From an uncultured Prevotella sp. (GTDB lineage: Bacteria; Bacteroidota; Bacteroidia; Bacteroidales; Bacteroidaceae): a DNA stretch of 60,651 bases. The notes below the pieces were generated by a model. That model searched no databases and had not been told where the DNA came from. It worked only from the letters and a program-made list of their open reading frames with translations. Position 1 is the stretch's first letter; every line of letters begins with the position of its first letter. A program made the translations under genes and the position numbers. Of the stretch, positions 27,259-34,709 are shown in pieces. The stretch spans positions 1 through 60,651 of the forward strand of contig UQZX01000018.1 in the NCBI GenBank assembly GCA_900545525.1, written 5' to 3'.

Positions 27259-28388
27259 ATATGTACGGACAGGAAACACTCAACGCCCTTGCGCTTACAA
27301 GGATAAACCATTTCAACCTTGCAGGGCTGCTTCATCTGTACCGCATGACGGGCAGTGCCACGGCTATAGTGGAGCACCGCAACGACATACGCGACATTGT
27401 CCCCGACTGCTCGCCGCGGCTTCTTGAGGGTCTCAAAAAGCTCGACGACGCCCTGAAGAGGGCAGAGGCGGAACTTGACTTCTGCCGCCGCCACGGCGTG
27501 GAGGTCCTGTGCCTTAACGACAGTGCATACCCGCGGCGGCTTGCCGAGTGCGACGATGCACCCCTTGTGCTGTTCTACAAGGGCAATGCCGACCTCAACC
27601 GGGCGCGTGTGATAAGCATTGTCGGCACCCGCCACTGCACCGCCTACGGGCAGGACGTTATCATGCGCTTTATCTCAGACCTGCGCAACCTCTGCCCCGA
27701 AGCACTCATCGTCAGCGGACTTGCCTACGGCGTGGACATACATGCCCACCGCCGTGCCTTGGACAACGGCTATGATACCGTGTGCGTGCTTGCCCACGGA
27801 CTCGACTATATCTATCCCGCCCGCCACAGGGACACTGCCGTCAGGATGGTGGGGCAGGGCGGACTGCTCACCGAGTTCTTCACGGGGACAAACGCAGACA
27901 AGGTTAACTTCGTGCGCCGCAACAGGATTGTGGCAGGCATGGCGGATGCGACGGTGCTGGTGGAGAGTGCCGCCCGCGGCGGAGGACTTATCACGGCGCG
28001 CATGGCACGCGACTACAACCGCGACGTGTTCGCCTTCCCCGGACGTGCCGGAGACATCTATTCCGAAGGCTGCAACAATCTGATACGCGACAACGGTGCC
28101 GCACTTATAAACGGTGCCGCCGACTTCATAGCCGCAATGGGCTGGGAAGGCGATGCCGTGCTGAGCCGCGCCCGGACGGAAGGCATAGAGCGCACGCTCT
28201 TTCCCGACTTGTCTGCGGAAGAGGCTGCGGTGGCAGATGTGCTCCGCGGCGGCAACGACATGCAGATAAACATGCTCTCTGTGAAGAGCGGAGTGCCCGT
28301 CGGAAAGCTCACCGCCATGCTCTTCGAGCTTGAGATGAAGGGAGTGGTGCGCACCATGGCGGGCGGCATGTATCATCTCATAGGATAG
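27249..28388 (+). CDS. dprA: DNA processing protein DprA
   Basis: DprA protects incoming single-stranded DNA and loads RecA in natural transformation. The Rossmann-like DprA domain is clear from about residue 110: VGTRHCTAYGQDV, SGLAYGVDIHAHR, VLAHGLDYIYPARH, FVRRNRIVAGMADATVLVES and ARGGGLITARMA. The C-terminal ~70 residues form the winged-helix domain (LPVGKLTAMLFELEMKG type). It overlaps the thioesterase gene by 10 bp, which suggests translational coupling. No other competence gene is in the window. Confidence 0.95.
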   Translation: MALNMYGQETLNALALTRINHFNLAGLLHLYRMTGSATAIVEHRNDIRDIVPDCSPRLLEGLKKLDDALKRAEAELDFCRRHGVEVLCLNDSAYPRRLAECDDAPLVLFYKGNADLNRARVISIVGTRHCTAYGQDVIMRFISDLRNLCPEALIVSGLAYGVDIHAHRRALDNGYDTVCVLAHGLDYIYPARHRDTAVRMVGQGGLLTEFFTGTNADKVNFVRRNRIVAGMADATVLVESAARGGGLITARMARDYNRDVFAFPGRAGDIYSEGCNNLIRDNGAALINGAADFIAAMGWEGDAVLSRARTEGIERTLFPDLSAEEAAVADVLRGGNDMQINMLSVKSGVPVGKLTAMLFELEMKGVVRTMAGGMYHLIG

Positions 28389-28429
28389 GTACTTGATTAT
28401 ACAGGATAAAGAATACGGACTACAGATAT

Positions 28430-29419
28430 ATGAAAATAGGCAATATTGAGTTTGGAAACCGCCCCGTGTTCCTTGCTCCCATGGAGGATGTCACCGACAT
28501 AGGCTTCCGCATGTTGTGCAAGCGCTACGGCGCATCGATGGTCTATACCGAGTTTGTAAGCGCCGAGGCGCTTGTGCGTTCGGTGAAGAGCACCGTCGGA
28601 AAACTTGCCATAAGCGACTGCGAACGCCCCGTAGGCATACAGATATACGGCAGGGACACGGCGTCGATGGTTGAGGCTGCGAGGATTGTGGAAGAGGCAC
28701 GTCCCGACGTTATAGACCTCAACTTCGGCTGTCCGGTGAAGAAGGTTGCCGGTAAGGGAGCCGGTGCGGGCATGCTGCAGAACATCCCCCTGATGCTTGA
28801 GATAACGCGTGAGGTGGTGAAGGCGGTGAAGGTTCCCGTGACGGTGAAGACGCGGCTGGGCTGGAACAGCGAAAACCTTGTCATCACCGAGCTTGCCGAA
28901 CAGCTTCAGGACTGCGGCATACAGGCTCTCACCATACACGGACGCACACGTGCACAGATGTACACCGGCGATGCCGACTGGACGCTTATAGGCGAGGTCA
29001 GGCGAAATCCGCGCATGCACATACCCATTATTGGCAACGGCGACATCACCTCGCCGGAGGAGACGCGGCAGGCTTTCGAGCGTTATGGCGTGGATGCCGT
29101 GATGATAGGACGCGCCACCTTCGGGCGTCCGTGGATATTCAGGGAGATACGCGATTATCTCGATGGAGGTGCCCCGGGCGTGCCGTTCGACTTCAACCAA
29201 AAGCTCGACATCCTCGAAGAGCAGCTGCGCATCAACATCGAACGCATTGACGAGTACCGCGGCATACTGCATACGCGCCGCCATCTCGCTGCCACACCCA
29301 TATTCAAGGGCATTCCCGACTTCCGCCAGACGCGCATCGCCATGCTCCGTGCCTCGACGGCAGACGAGCTTACAGGTATTCTGGAGCAGTGCAGGGAAAA
29401 GCTTGGGAATAATTTATAA
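28430..29419 (+). CDS. dusB: tRNA-dihydrouridine synthase
   Basis: FMN enzyme reducing uridine to dihydrouridine in tRNA. The (beta/alpha)8 barrel shows LAPMEDVTDIGFRML at the start, the catalytic cysteine in DLNFGCPVKKVAGKGAGAG, VTVKTRLGW, LTIHGRTRAQMYTGDADW and IPIIGNGDI. The 329-residue length fits DusB-type enzymes. The stop codon opens into a short heptamer array (29414-29433). Confidence 0.95.
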   Translation: MKIGNIEFGNRPVFLAPMEDVTDIGFRMLCKRYGASMVYTEFVSAEALVRSVKSTVGKLAISDCERPVGIQIYGRDTASMVEAARIVEEARPDVIDLNFGCPVKKVAGKGAGAGMLQNIPLMLEITREVVKAVKVPVTVKTRLGWNSENLVITELAEQLQDCGIQALTIHGRTRAQMYTGDADWTLIGEVRRNPRMHIPIIGNGDITSPEETRQAFERYGVDAVMIGRATFGRPWIFREIRDYLDGGAPGVPFDFNQKLDILEEQLRINIERIDEYRGILHTRRHLAATPIFKGIPDFRQTRIAMLRASTADELTGILEQCREKLGNNL

Positions 29420-29433
29420 TTAATAATTTATAA
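29414..29433. repeat. short 7-bp-period array at the dus stop codon
   Basis: ATAATTTATAATTAATAATTTATAAT keeps the 7-base ATAATTN period and supplies the TAA stop. Confidence 0.65.
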
Positions 29434-29437
29434 TGGG

Positions 29438-29476
29438 GCTTATGGACCTTATAAGTCTTATAGGTCCTATGATTAT
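29438..29476. repeat. 9-bp-period array before tcdA
   Basis: Units ATGGGGCTT, ATGGACCTT, ATAAGTCTT and ATAGGTCCT lie 38 bp before the tcdA start. A 7-bp array abuts it, so both repeat systems meet here. Confidence 0.75.
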
Positions 29477-29513
29477 AAAAGCAAGTGCAATAAACAAAAA
29501 ACAAGATACAACC

Positions 29514-30233
29514 ATGTGTAATGAAGAAGGCGTGCTCTCGCGCACGCGCCTGCTCCTCGGCGATACGGTGATGGAGCGCATACGTTCAGCCCGTGTGGCG
29601 GTCTTCGGCGTGGGCGGTGTCGGCAGCTGGTGCGTGGAGGGGCTTGTACGCTCGGGCGTGAGACATGTGACGATAGTCGATTTCGACCGCGTGAGCACCT
29701 CTAACATCAACCGCCAGCTCATGGCAACGGTACATACCGTGGGCAGGGTGAAGGTGGAGGCAATGAAGGAACACCTGCTTGAGATAAATCCCTCGGCAGA
29801 GATAACGGCGGTGAACGGCAGGTTCTGCGCCGGTACGGCAGACACGTTCCGCCTTGAAGACTACGATTATATAATCGATGCCATAGACAGCATCGACGAC
29901 AAGATGCTGCTCATCACGAAGGCGTGCGACACCCGTGCCGTGCTGTTCTCGTCCATGGGCGCGGCACGCAAGCTCGACCCTGCGAGGATACAGGTTGCCG
30001 AGTTCCGCAAGGTGCGCGGCTGTCCGCTTGCCCGTACGCTGCGCAACAGGTTCAGGAAGGCGGGCATCATGCCCTCGCGCAAGTTCATGTGTGTGTTCAG
30101 CGAGGAGCTGCTCGACAATGCGGGATGCTCCGGCGAGCCGCGTGCCAACGGCTCTCTGCTGCACATCACGGGCATCTTCGGGTTTACGCTGGCTGGACTT
30201 GTCATCGGGGATATCGCCGGCTCGGGCGGCTGA
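29514..30233 (+). CDS. tcdA: tRNA threonylcarbamoyladenosine dehydratase
   Basis: E1-like ATP-dependent enzyme that cyclises t6A to ct6A at position 37 of tRNAs. The nucleotide-binding motif is AVFGVGGVGSWCVEGLVRSG; the ThiF-type region includes DFDRVSTSNINRQL, AIDSIDDKM and the FSSMGAARKLDP segment. The end keeps GSLLHITGIFGFTLAGLV. At 239 residues it is normal. I use the ATG at 29514; upstream in-frame codons from 29433 translate the 9-bp array and are not credible. Confidence 0.93.
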   Translation: MCNEEGVLSRTRLLLGDTVMERIRSARVAVFGVGGVGSWCVEGLVRSGVRHVTIVDFDRVSTSNINRQLMATVHTVGRVKVEAMKEHLLEINPSAEITAVNGRFCAGTADTFRLEDYDYIIDAIDSIDDKMLLITKACDTRAVLFSSMGAARKLDPARIQVAEFRKVRGCPLARTLRNRFRKAGIMPSRKFMCVFSEELLDNAGCSGEPRANGSLLHITGIFGFTLAGLVIGDIAGSGG

Positions 30234-30263
30234 CGGCGGCGGGGCGTTTTCGGGACACGACCT

Positions 30264-30364
30264 CCCGCGTCCCGAAAGACGGCATTTCGCGCTGCAATAT
30301 GCCGCCTCTTGGAGCCTGAAACGCCACCTTTTGGAATGCAAAAGGTAATCGCCTGTAAATGAGG
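30264..30364 (-). repeat. modular ~90-bp intergenic element, copy C
   Basis: On the minus strand: leader GATTACCTTTTGCATTCC, then units starting AAAAGGTGGCG, AAGAGGCGGCATATTG and AAATGCCGTC. It occupies most of the gap between tcdA and the aldo/keto reductase. Confidence 0.75.
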
Positions 30365-30466
30365 AGGTTGAAAAGTGCATTTTGCGGACACCTTTTTTAA
30401 CATTCTTAACACAACAAATCGTGTTTTTGTACGTCATTTATTAAATAACATAAATAATATAATACT

Positions 30467-31399
30467 ATGGTATATAATGAACTCGGAAAGACCGGCATGA
30501 AGCTGTCTAACCTCGGCTTCGGGGCTTCCTCGCTCGGAGGAGTATTCCATGACATCCGCGAGGCGGAGGGAATAAAGGCGGTTCACACGGCAGTTGACAA
30601 CGGTATCAACTTCATCGACGTTTCTCCCTATTACGGACACTACAAGGCAGAGACGGTCCTCGGCAAGGCACTGAAGGAAATAGAGCGCGACCGCTACTAT
30701 CTCTCCACCAAGGTGGGACGCTACGGAGAGAACGGCGTAAACATGTGGGACTATTCGGCTAAGCGCGTTACCGACAGCGTATACGAGAGCATGGAGCGTC
30801 TCAACATCGACTATATCGACATTATAAACGTGCACGACGTGGAGTTTGCAGACCTCAATCAGGTTGTGAACGAGACGCTGCCCGCGCTCGTCGAGCTGCG
30901 CGACAAGGGCATTGTAAGGCATGTGGGCATCACCGACCTGCAGCCCGAAAACCTCAAATGGGTGATAGAGCATGTTCCGGCAGGCACGGTGGAGTCTGTT
31001 CTCTGCTTCTGCCACTACAGCCTTAACGACGAGATGCTGCTCGACTATCTCGACTTCTTCGAGGCAAACAACGTTGGTGTCATCAACGCATCGCCGTTCT
31101 CCATGGGACTGCTGTCTCAGCGCGGTGCACCCGGCTGGCATCCGGCACCGCAGCCGCTGAAGGACGCATGTGCGCGTGCCGCAGCCCACTGCGCCGGGAA
31201 GGGCTATGCCATAGAGAAGCTCGCCGTGCAGTATTCTACATCCAACCCGCGCATTGCATCGACCCTGTTCAGCTCGGCAAATCCTGCAAACGTGCTCAAG
31301 AGCATCGGATATGTCAACGACCCCATGGACGAGACGCTTGTCAAGGAGGTGCAGGAGATAATCGGCGACCAGATGCGCGTGCGCTGGAAGAACACTTAA
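30467..31399 (+). CDS. aldo/keto reductase, L-fucose/L-galactose dehydrogenase-like
   Basis: A 310-residue NAD(P)-dependent aldo/keto reductase with the full catalytic tetrad Asp51 and Tyr56 (DVSPYYG), Lys81 (STKVG) and His122 (VHDVEF). Overall it looks like plant L-galactose dehydrogenase and bacterial L-fucose or D-threo-aldose 1-dehydrogenases, which oxidise a free sugar to its lactone. It is the first of three genes on this strand spaced by 9-bp arrays; the next looks like a lactonase, which fits sugar to lactone to sugar acid. The substrate is inferred, not shown. Confidence 0.85.
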   Translation: MVYNELGKTGMKLSNLGFGASSLGGVFHDIREAEGIKAVHTAVDNGINFIDVSPYYGHYKAETVLGKALKEIERDRYYLSTKVGRYGENGVNMWDYSAKRVTDSVYESMERLNIDYIDIINVHDVEFADLNQVVNETLPALVELRDKGIVRHVGITDLQPENLKWVIEHVPAGTVESVLCFCHYSLNDEMLLDYLDFFEANNVGVINASPFSMGLLSQRGAPGWHPAPQPLKDACARAAAHCAGKGYAIEKLAVQYSTSNPRIASTLFSSANPANVLKSIGYVNDPMDETLVKEVQEIIGDQMRVRWKNT

Positions 31400-31421
31400 C
31401 AGTGCAATTCTTTTATTTAAT

Positions 31422-31504
31422 TATAGGTCTTATAAGGCCTATAGGACCTATAAGGCCTATAAGCCATAAAAACTAATAGAGACTGTAAGGCCATAAGCCA
31501 ATAA
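31422..31504. repeat. 9-bp-period array, longest in the window
   Basis: ATAGGTCTT, ATAAGGCCT, ATAGGACCT, ATAAGGCCT and ATAAGCCAT, then more degenerate units, end 14 bp before the next ATG. Adjacent AGGCCT and TAGGACCTA units can fold back on each other. Confidence 0.88.
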
Positions 31505-31517
31505 CCAAAGACAACCG

Positions 31518-32435
31518 ATGAAGATAATAGATGCCCACTCCCACCTGTGGCTGAAGCAGGACACCGAGTGGAACGGGAAACCTATAAAGACCCTCAAGAA
31601 CGGCCGCTCGAACTTTCTCGGCGAGGAGGTGCAGATGGTGCCGCCGTTTATGACAGACGGCGTGAACAGTGCCGAGGTGTTCATCTCCAACATGGACTAT
31701 GCACAGGTGGCTGCCGCCGTGGTGACGCAGGAGTTCATCGACGGCATACAGAACGACTACCTTGCCGACGTGAAGCGCCGCTATCCACGCCGCTTCTTCG
31801 TCTGCGGCATGTGCAACTACTTTGCCCCGGGCTTCTGCGATGAGGCTGAGCAGCTTATAAATAGCGGCTTCAGGGCAATAAAGATACCGGCACACCGTCT
31901 TCTGCTCGACAGCGGGCGGATAATGATGAACACCCCGGAGATGATGCGCATGTTCCGCCTTATGGAAGAAAAGGGCATCATCCTGTCCGTAGACCTTGCC
32001 GACGGCGACATGCAGGTGGGCGAGATGAAGGAGATAATACAGGAGTGCCCGGACCTCAAGATTGCCATAGGACACTTCGGAATGGTAACCACCAAGGGCT
32101 GGCAGGAGCAGATAAAGCTTGCGCGGAACAAGAACGTGATGATAGAGTCGGGCGGCATTACGTGGCTCTTCAACAGCGAGTTCTATCCTTTCCACGGTGC
32201 CGTGCGCGCCGTAAAGGAGTCTATAGACCTTGTGGGTGCCGACAAGCTGATGTGGGGCTCGGACTATCCGCGCACCATTACGGCGATAACCTACAAGATG
32301 TCTTACGACTGGGTGCTGAAGACCGATGGGCTTACGGACGGAGAAAAGGAGGCGTTCCTCGGTCTCAATGCCGAGAGGTTCTACGGTTTCGAGGGGCTTG
32401 AGATACCGCGGTATGTCAAGAACATGTCGGAGTGA
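31518..32435 (+). CDS. amidohydrolase, L-fuconolactonase-like
   Basis: A 305-residue metal-dependent hydrolase of the amidohydrolase superfamily. Metal ligands are visible in IIDAHSHLW (HxH), IGHFGMV (His) and WGSDYPR (the catalytic Asp). The COG3618-like layout is that of lactonases opening sugar lactones, such as L-fuconolactonase. Decarboxylases of the superfamily share these motifs, so the activity is inferred mainly from the aldo/keto reductase before it and the dehydrogenase after it. Confidence 0.8.
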   Translation: MKIIDAHSHLWLKQDTEWNGKPIKTLKNGRSNFLGEEVQMVPPFMTDGVNSAEVFISNMDYAQVAAAVVTQEFIDGIQNDYLADVKRRYPRRFFVCGMCNYFAPGFCDEAEQLINSGFRAIKIPAHRLLLDSGRIMMNTPEMMRMFRLMEEKGIILSVDLADGDMQVGEMKEIIQECPDLKIAIGHFGMVTTKGWQEQIKLARNKNVMIESGGITWLFNSEFYPFHGAVRAVKESIDLVGADKLMWGSDYPRTITAITYKMSYDWVLKTDGLTDGEKEAFLGLNAERFYGFEGLEIPRYVKNMSE

Positions 32436-32450
32436 GGCGATTTTTAATAA

Positions 32451-32494
32451 TTATAAGACTTATAGGTCATATAGGACTTATAGGTCTTATAAGA
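32451..32494. repeat. 9-bp-period array before the zinc dehydrogenase
   Basis: ATAAGACTT, ATAGGTCAT, ATAGGACTT, ATAGGTCTT and ATAAG lie 27 bp before the ATG. Confidence 0.88.
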
Positions 32495-32521
32495 TAAAAA
32501 CAACAACAAACAATAAACACA

Positions 32522-33544
32522 ATGAAAGCAGTACAGATTACAACGCCAGGTGAAATGGCGGTAGTAGAGATTGCAAAGCCGGAGCTGAAAGCCGGCGATG
32601 TCCTTCTGAAAATAAACTATGTGGGCTTCTGCGGCTCAGACCTCAATACATACCTCGGGCGCAATCCCATGGTAAGCCTTCCCGTGATACCGGGTCATGA
32701 AGTGGGTGCCACGATAGAGGAGGTCAGTTGCGGCGTGCCCGATACGCTGAAACCGGGCATGGTGGTGACGCTCAACCCGTATTCAAACTGCGGCAAGTGC
32801 CCTTCGTGCCGCAACGGCAGGGTGAACGCATGTGAGCACAACGAGACCATGGGTGTACAGCGCAACGGCGCAATGTGCGAGTATGTGGCAATGCCGTGGC
32901 AGAAGGTTATACCCGCGGCAGAGGGCATGACACCCAAGGAATGCGCCCTGATAGAGCCTATGAGTGTGGGTTTCCACGCCGTGAGCCGTGCCGCCGTGAC
33001 GGACATAGACACCGTAATGGTCATCGGATGCGGAATGATTGGAATGGGAGCGATTGTAAGGGCTGCGCTGAGAGGTGCCACGGTGATAGCCGTAGACCTT
33101 GACGACGAGAAGCTGGCGATAGCCCGCCGCATGGGTGCGCACTACACCGTAAACTCGAAGGATGAGGACCTGCATGCCCGTCTGTCGGAGATAACGGGCG
33201 GAGACGGTCCCGACGTGGTGATAGAAGCTGTGGGAAGCCCCTTCACGCAGAACTCGGCAATAAGCGAGGTGGCATTTACCGGGCGTGTCGTATTCATCGG
33301 ATATGCAAAGGCAGAGACGGCTTTCATCACGAAATATTTCGTACAGAAAGAGCTTGACATCCGCGGCTCGCGCAATGCCATGCCGTCCGACTTCCGTGCC
33401 GTGATACACTTCATGCAGCACAACGACTTCCCGAAGGACGAGCTTATAAGTGCCGTGGCAACTCCGGAAACGGCACATGATGCAATGAAAGAATGGGCTG
33501 CCGCACCGTCAAAGGTGTTCCGCGTGCTTGTAAACTTCGACTGA
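32522..33544 (+). CDS. zinc-binding alcohol dehydrogenase of the sugar/polyol type
   Basis: A 340-residue medium-chain dehydrogenase. The catalytic zinc site has Cys in GFCGSDLN and His-Glu in PGHEVGA. The structural zinc loop is intact (NCGKCPSCRNGRVNACEH). The cofactor-binding motif is VIGCGMIGMGA, and the acidic residue after it (VDLDDEK) suggests NAD. Relatives act on L-galactonate, L-idonate, sorbitol or similar polyols. It closes the three-gene run and may oxidise the sugar acid or its dehydration product. Confidence 0.85.
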   Translation: MKAVQITTPGEMAVVEIAKPELKAGDVLLKINYVGFCGSDLNTYLGRNPMVSLPVIPGHEVGATIEEVSCGVPDTLKPGMVVTLNPYSNCGKCPSCRNGRVNACEHNETMGVQRNGAMCEYVAMPWQKVIPAAEGMTPKECALIEPMSVGFHAVSRAAVTDIDTVMVIGCGMIGMGAIVRAALRGATVIAVDLDDEKLAIARRMGAHYTVNSKDEDLHARLSEITGGDGPDVVIEAVGSPFTQNSAISEVAFTGRVVFIGYAKAETAFITKYFVQKELDIRGSRNAMPSDFRAVIHFMQHNDFPKDELISAVATPETAHDAMKEWAAAPSKVFRVLVNFD

Positions 33545-33592
33545 CAAGGGGTTGAGAGAATATCAGGGAGTGTCAAAATAGGCTCTTCCAAC

Positions 33593-33681
33593 AGTAGGGA
33601 CATATTCTTGTATTTGTCCGTTTATAACATCCTTATATCCAATGGCTGTTTGGCGGACAAATACAAGAATATGTCCCTACT
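33593..33681. repeat. 28-bp perfect inverted repeat between converging genes
   Basis: 33593-33620 and 33654-33681 are exact reverse complements with a 33-nt loop; a further 4 bp pair past a bulged T. It lies between the zinc dehydrogenase and the converging mutarotase gene. It may be a two-way terminator or a mobile hairpin element. Confidence 0.9.
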
Positions 33682-33734
33682 TGTTGCTGTATGAGAATTT
33701 TGAACTTCCCTGATTTGTTCTTGGCACCAAAGGG

Positions 33735-34115
33735 CTAACTAAGACTGAATATCCTTGTCATCATCTGCCACTTCTCGTCTGACGTCGCATCGGCAGAACA
33801 GTTCTGAAACTGCGATACAAAGCGTTCCCATTCGTCCTGACGGGGCAGCGTGGCAAGGCGTGCCATGGCACTGTCCCAGTCGAAATCGAGCGGCGCGTCG
33901 ACAATCATTACTATCCTGTTGCCAAGTATGTACACTTCCATTTCGAGTATGCCGACAGCCTTTATTCCCTCCTCAATCTCTTTCCAGAAGTGGTCGCGGT
34001 CGTGTGCCTCTATGTATTTCGCTATCAGTTCGGGACTGTCCTTGAGGTCCATAGTCTGGCAATAGCGTTTTACGGGCATCCCGTACTCTTTCGTTCTGTA
34101 TCCTTCCATATTCAT
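33735..34115 (-). CDS. L-rhamnose/L-fucose mutarotase family protein
   Basis: A 126-residue protein of the RhaM (DUF718) family, which interconverts alpha and beta anomers of 6-deoxy-sugars. Diagnostic parts are VKRYCQTMDLKDSPELI, EAHDRDHFWKEIEEGIKAVG and EVYILGNRIVMIVDA; the N-terminal Tyr and the His in the central helix are candidate catalytic residues. I start at the ATG at 34115; 34109 is equally good. It faces the three sugar genes and strengthens a fucose- or rhamnose-type substrate. It is divergent from the Fur-type regulator. Confidence 0.85.
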   Translation of the reverse strand: MNMEGYRTKEYGMPVKRYCQTMDLKDSPELIAKYIEAHDRDHFWKEIEEGIKAVGILEMEVYILGNRIVMIVDAPLDFDWDSAMARLATLPRQDEWERFVSQFQNCSADATSDEKWQMMTRIFSLS

Positions 34116-34165
34116 AATTTTAATGTTCAGGTTCTTTTCAAATAACAACAAATATGCCTTTTTAT

Positions 34166-34197
34166 TTTGGTACTGATACATTTTTGAATTAAATTTG
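34166..34197 (+). promoter_or_regulatory. promoter of the Fur-type regulator, near-leaderless
   Basis: TTTG at 34166-34169, 20 bp, then TAAATTTG at 34190-34197. The ATG is at 34206, so transcription would start within a few bases of the start codon. Confidence 0.75.
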
Positions 34198-34205
34198 CAA
34201 TCAGT

Positions 34206-34625
34206 ATGACTGATGAAAACTTCTTACTTGAACAGATGCGGCAGCACGGCGTGAAGCCGACAGCCGTGAGACTGCTGATACTGCGCGCGATGTATCGTGG
34301 AGGCGAAATGGTTTCCATGGGCGACCTGGGGCGCATACTGCCCACGGTGGACAAGTCAACAATATCCCGCACCCTGTCGCTATTCATGCTGCACAGGCTG
34401 ATACATGCCGCCGACGACGGCAGCGGCGCGCTTAAATACAATGTGGGCGGAGGCGACGACGGCGGCGCACCGGAAGAGGAACATACACATTTCTACTGCG
34501 AGAAGTGCCACCGTACGTTCTGTCTCGAGCAAATCAACGTGCCCAGGGTGGAACTGCCCGACGGTTTCAGGCTTACGGGCATAAACTATGTGCTGAAGGG
34601 CGTGTGTCCCGAATGTGCCGGCTGA
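34206..34625 (+). CDS. Fur-family transcriptional regulator
   Basis: A 139-residue metal-responsive repressor. The winged helix covers about residues 1-80 (GVKPTAVRLLILRAMYRGGE, VDKSTISRTLSLFML). The structural zinc site is CEKCHRTFC plus the final CPECAG. Metal-sensing histidines are in EEEHTHFYCEKCH. Which metal it senses (iron, zinc or other) cannot be told. It lies between the mutarotase and the glycan/methyltransferase cluster, but I see no operator and do not claim that it controls the cluster. Confidence 0.9.
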   Translation: MTDENFLLEQMRQHGVKPTAVRLLILRAMYRGGEMVSMGDLGRILPTVDKSTISRTLSLFMLHRLIHAADDGSGALKYNVGGGDDGGAPEEEHTHFYCEKCHRTFCLEQINVPRVELPDGFRLTGINYVLKGVCPECAG

Positions 34626-34651
34626 CGGCGTGATAAAAAACAGGCGGTATA

Positions 34652-34683
34652 TTTGTATGTCAGCCCTTTTTGAGTTATATTTG
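34652..34683 (+). promoter_or_regulatory. promoter of the beta-helix/GH31/methyltransferase cluster
   Basis: TTTG at 34652-34655, 20 bp, then TATATTTG at 34676-34683, 26 bp before the ATG at 34710. It is the best candidate for driving the three following genes together. Confidence 0.78.
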
Positions 34684-34709
34684 CATGTATATAAAATCTT
34701 AAACATACC

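Noticed and set aside
29433..29513. N-terminal extension of tcdA
   Set aside because: The extra codons translate the 9-bp repeat array into a repetitive hydrophobic peptide; the ATG at 29514 gives the normal family start.
31422..32494. 9-bp arrays as a CRISPR remnant
   Set aside because: Units are 9 bases in direct contact, without 25-40 bp repeats or unique spacers, and there is no cas gene.
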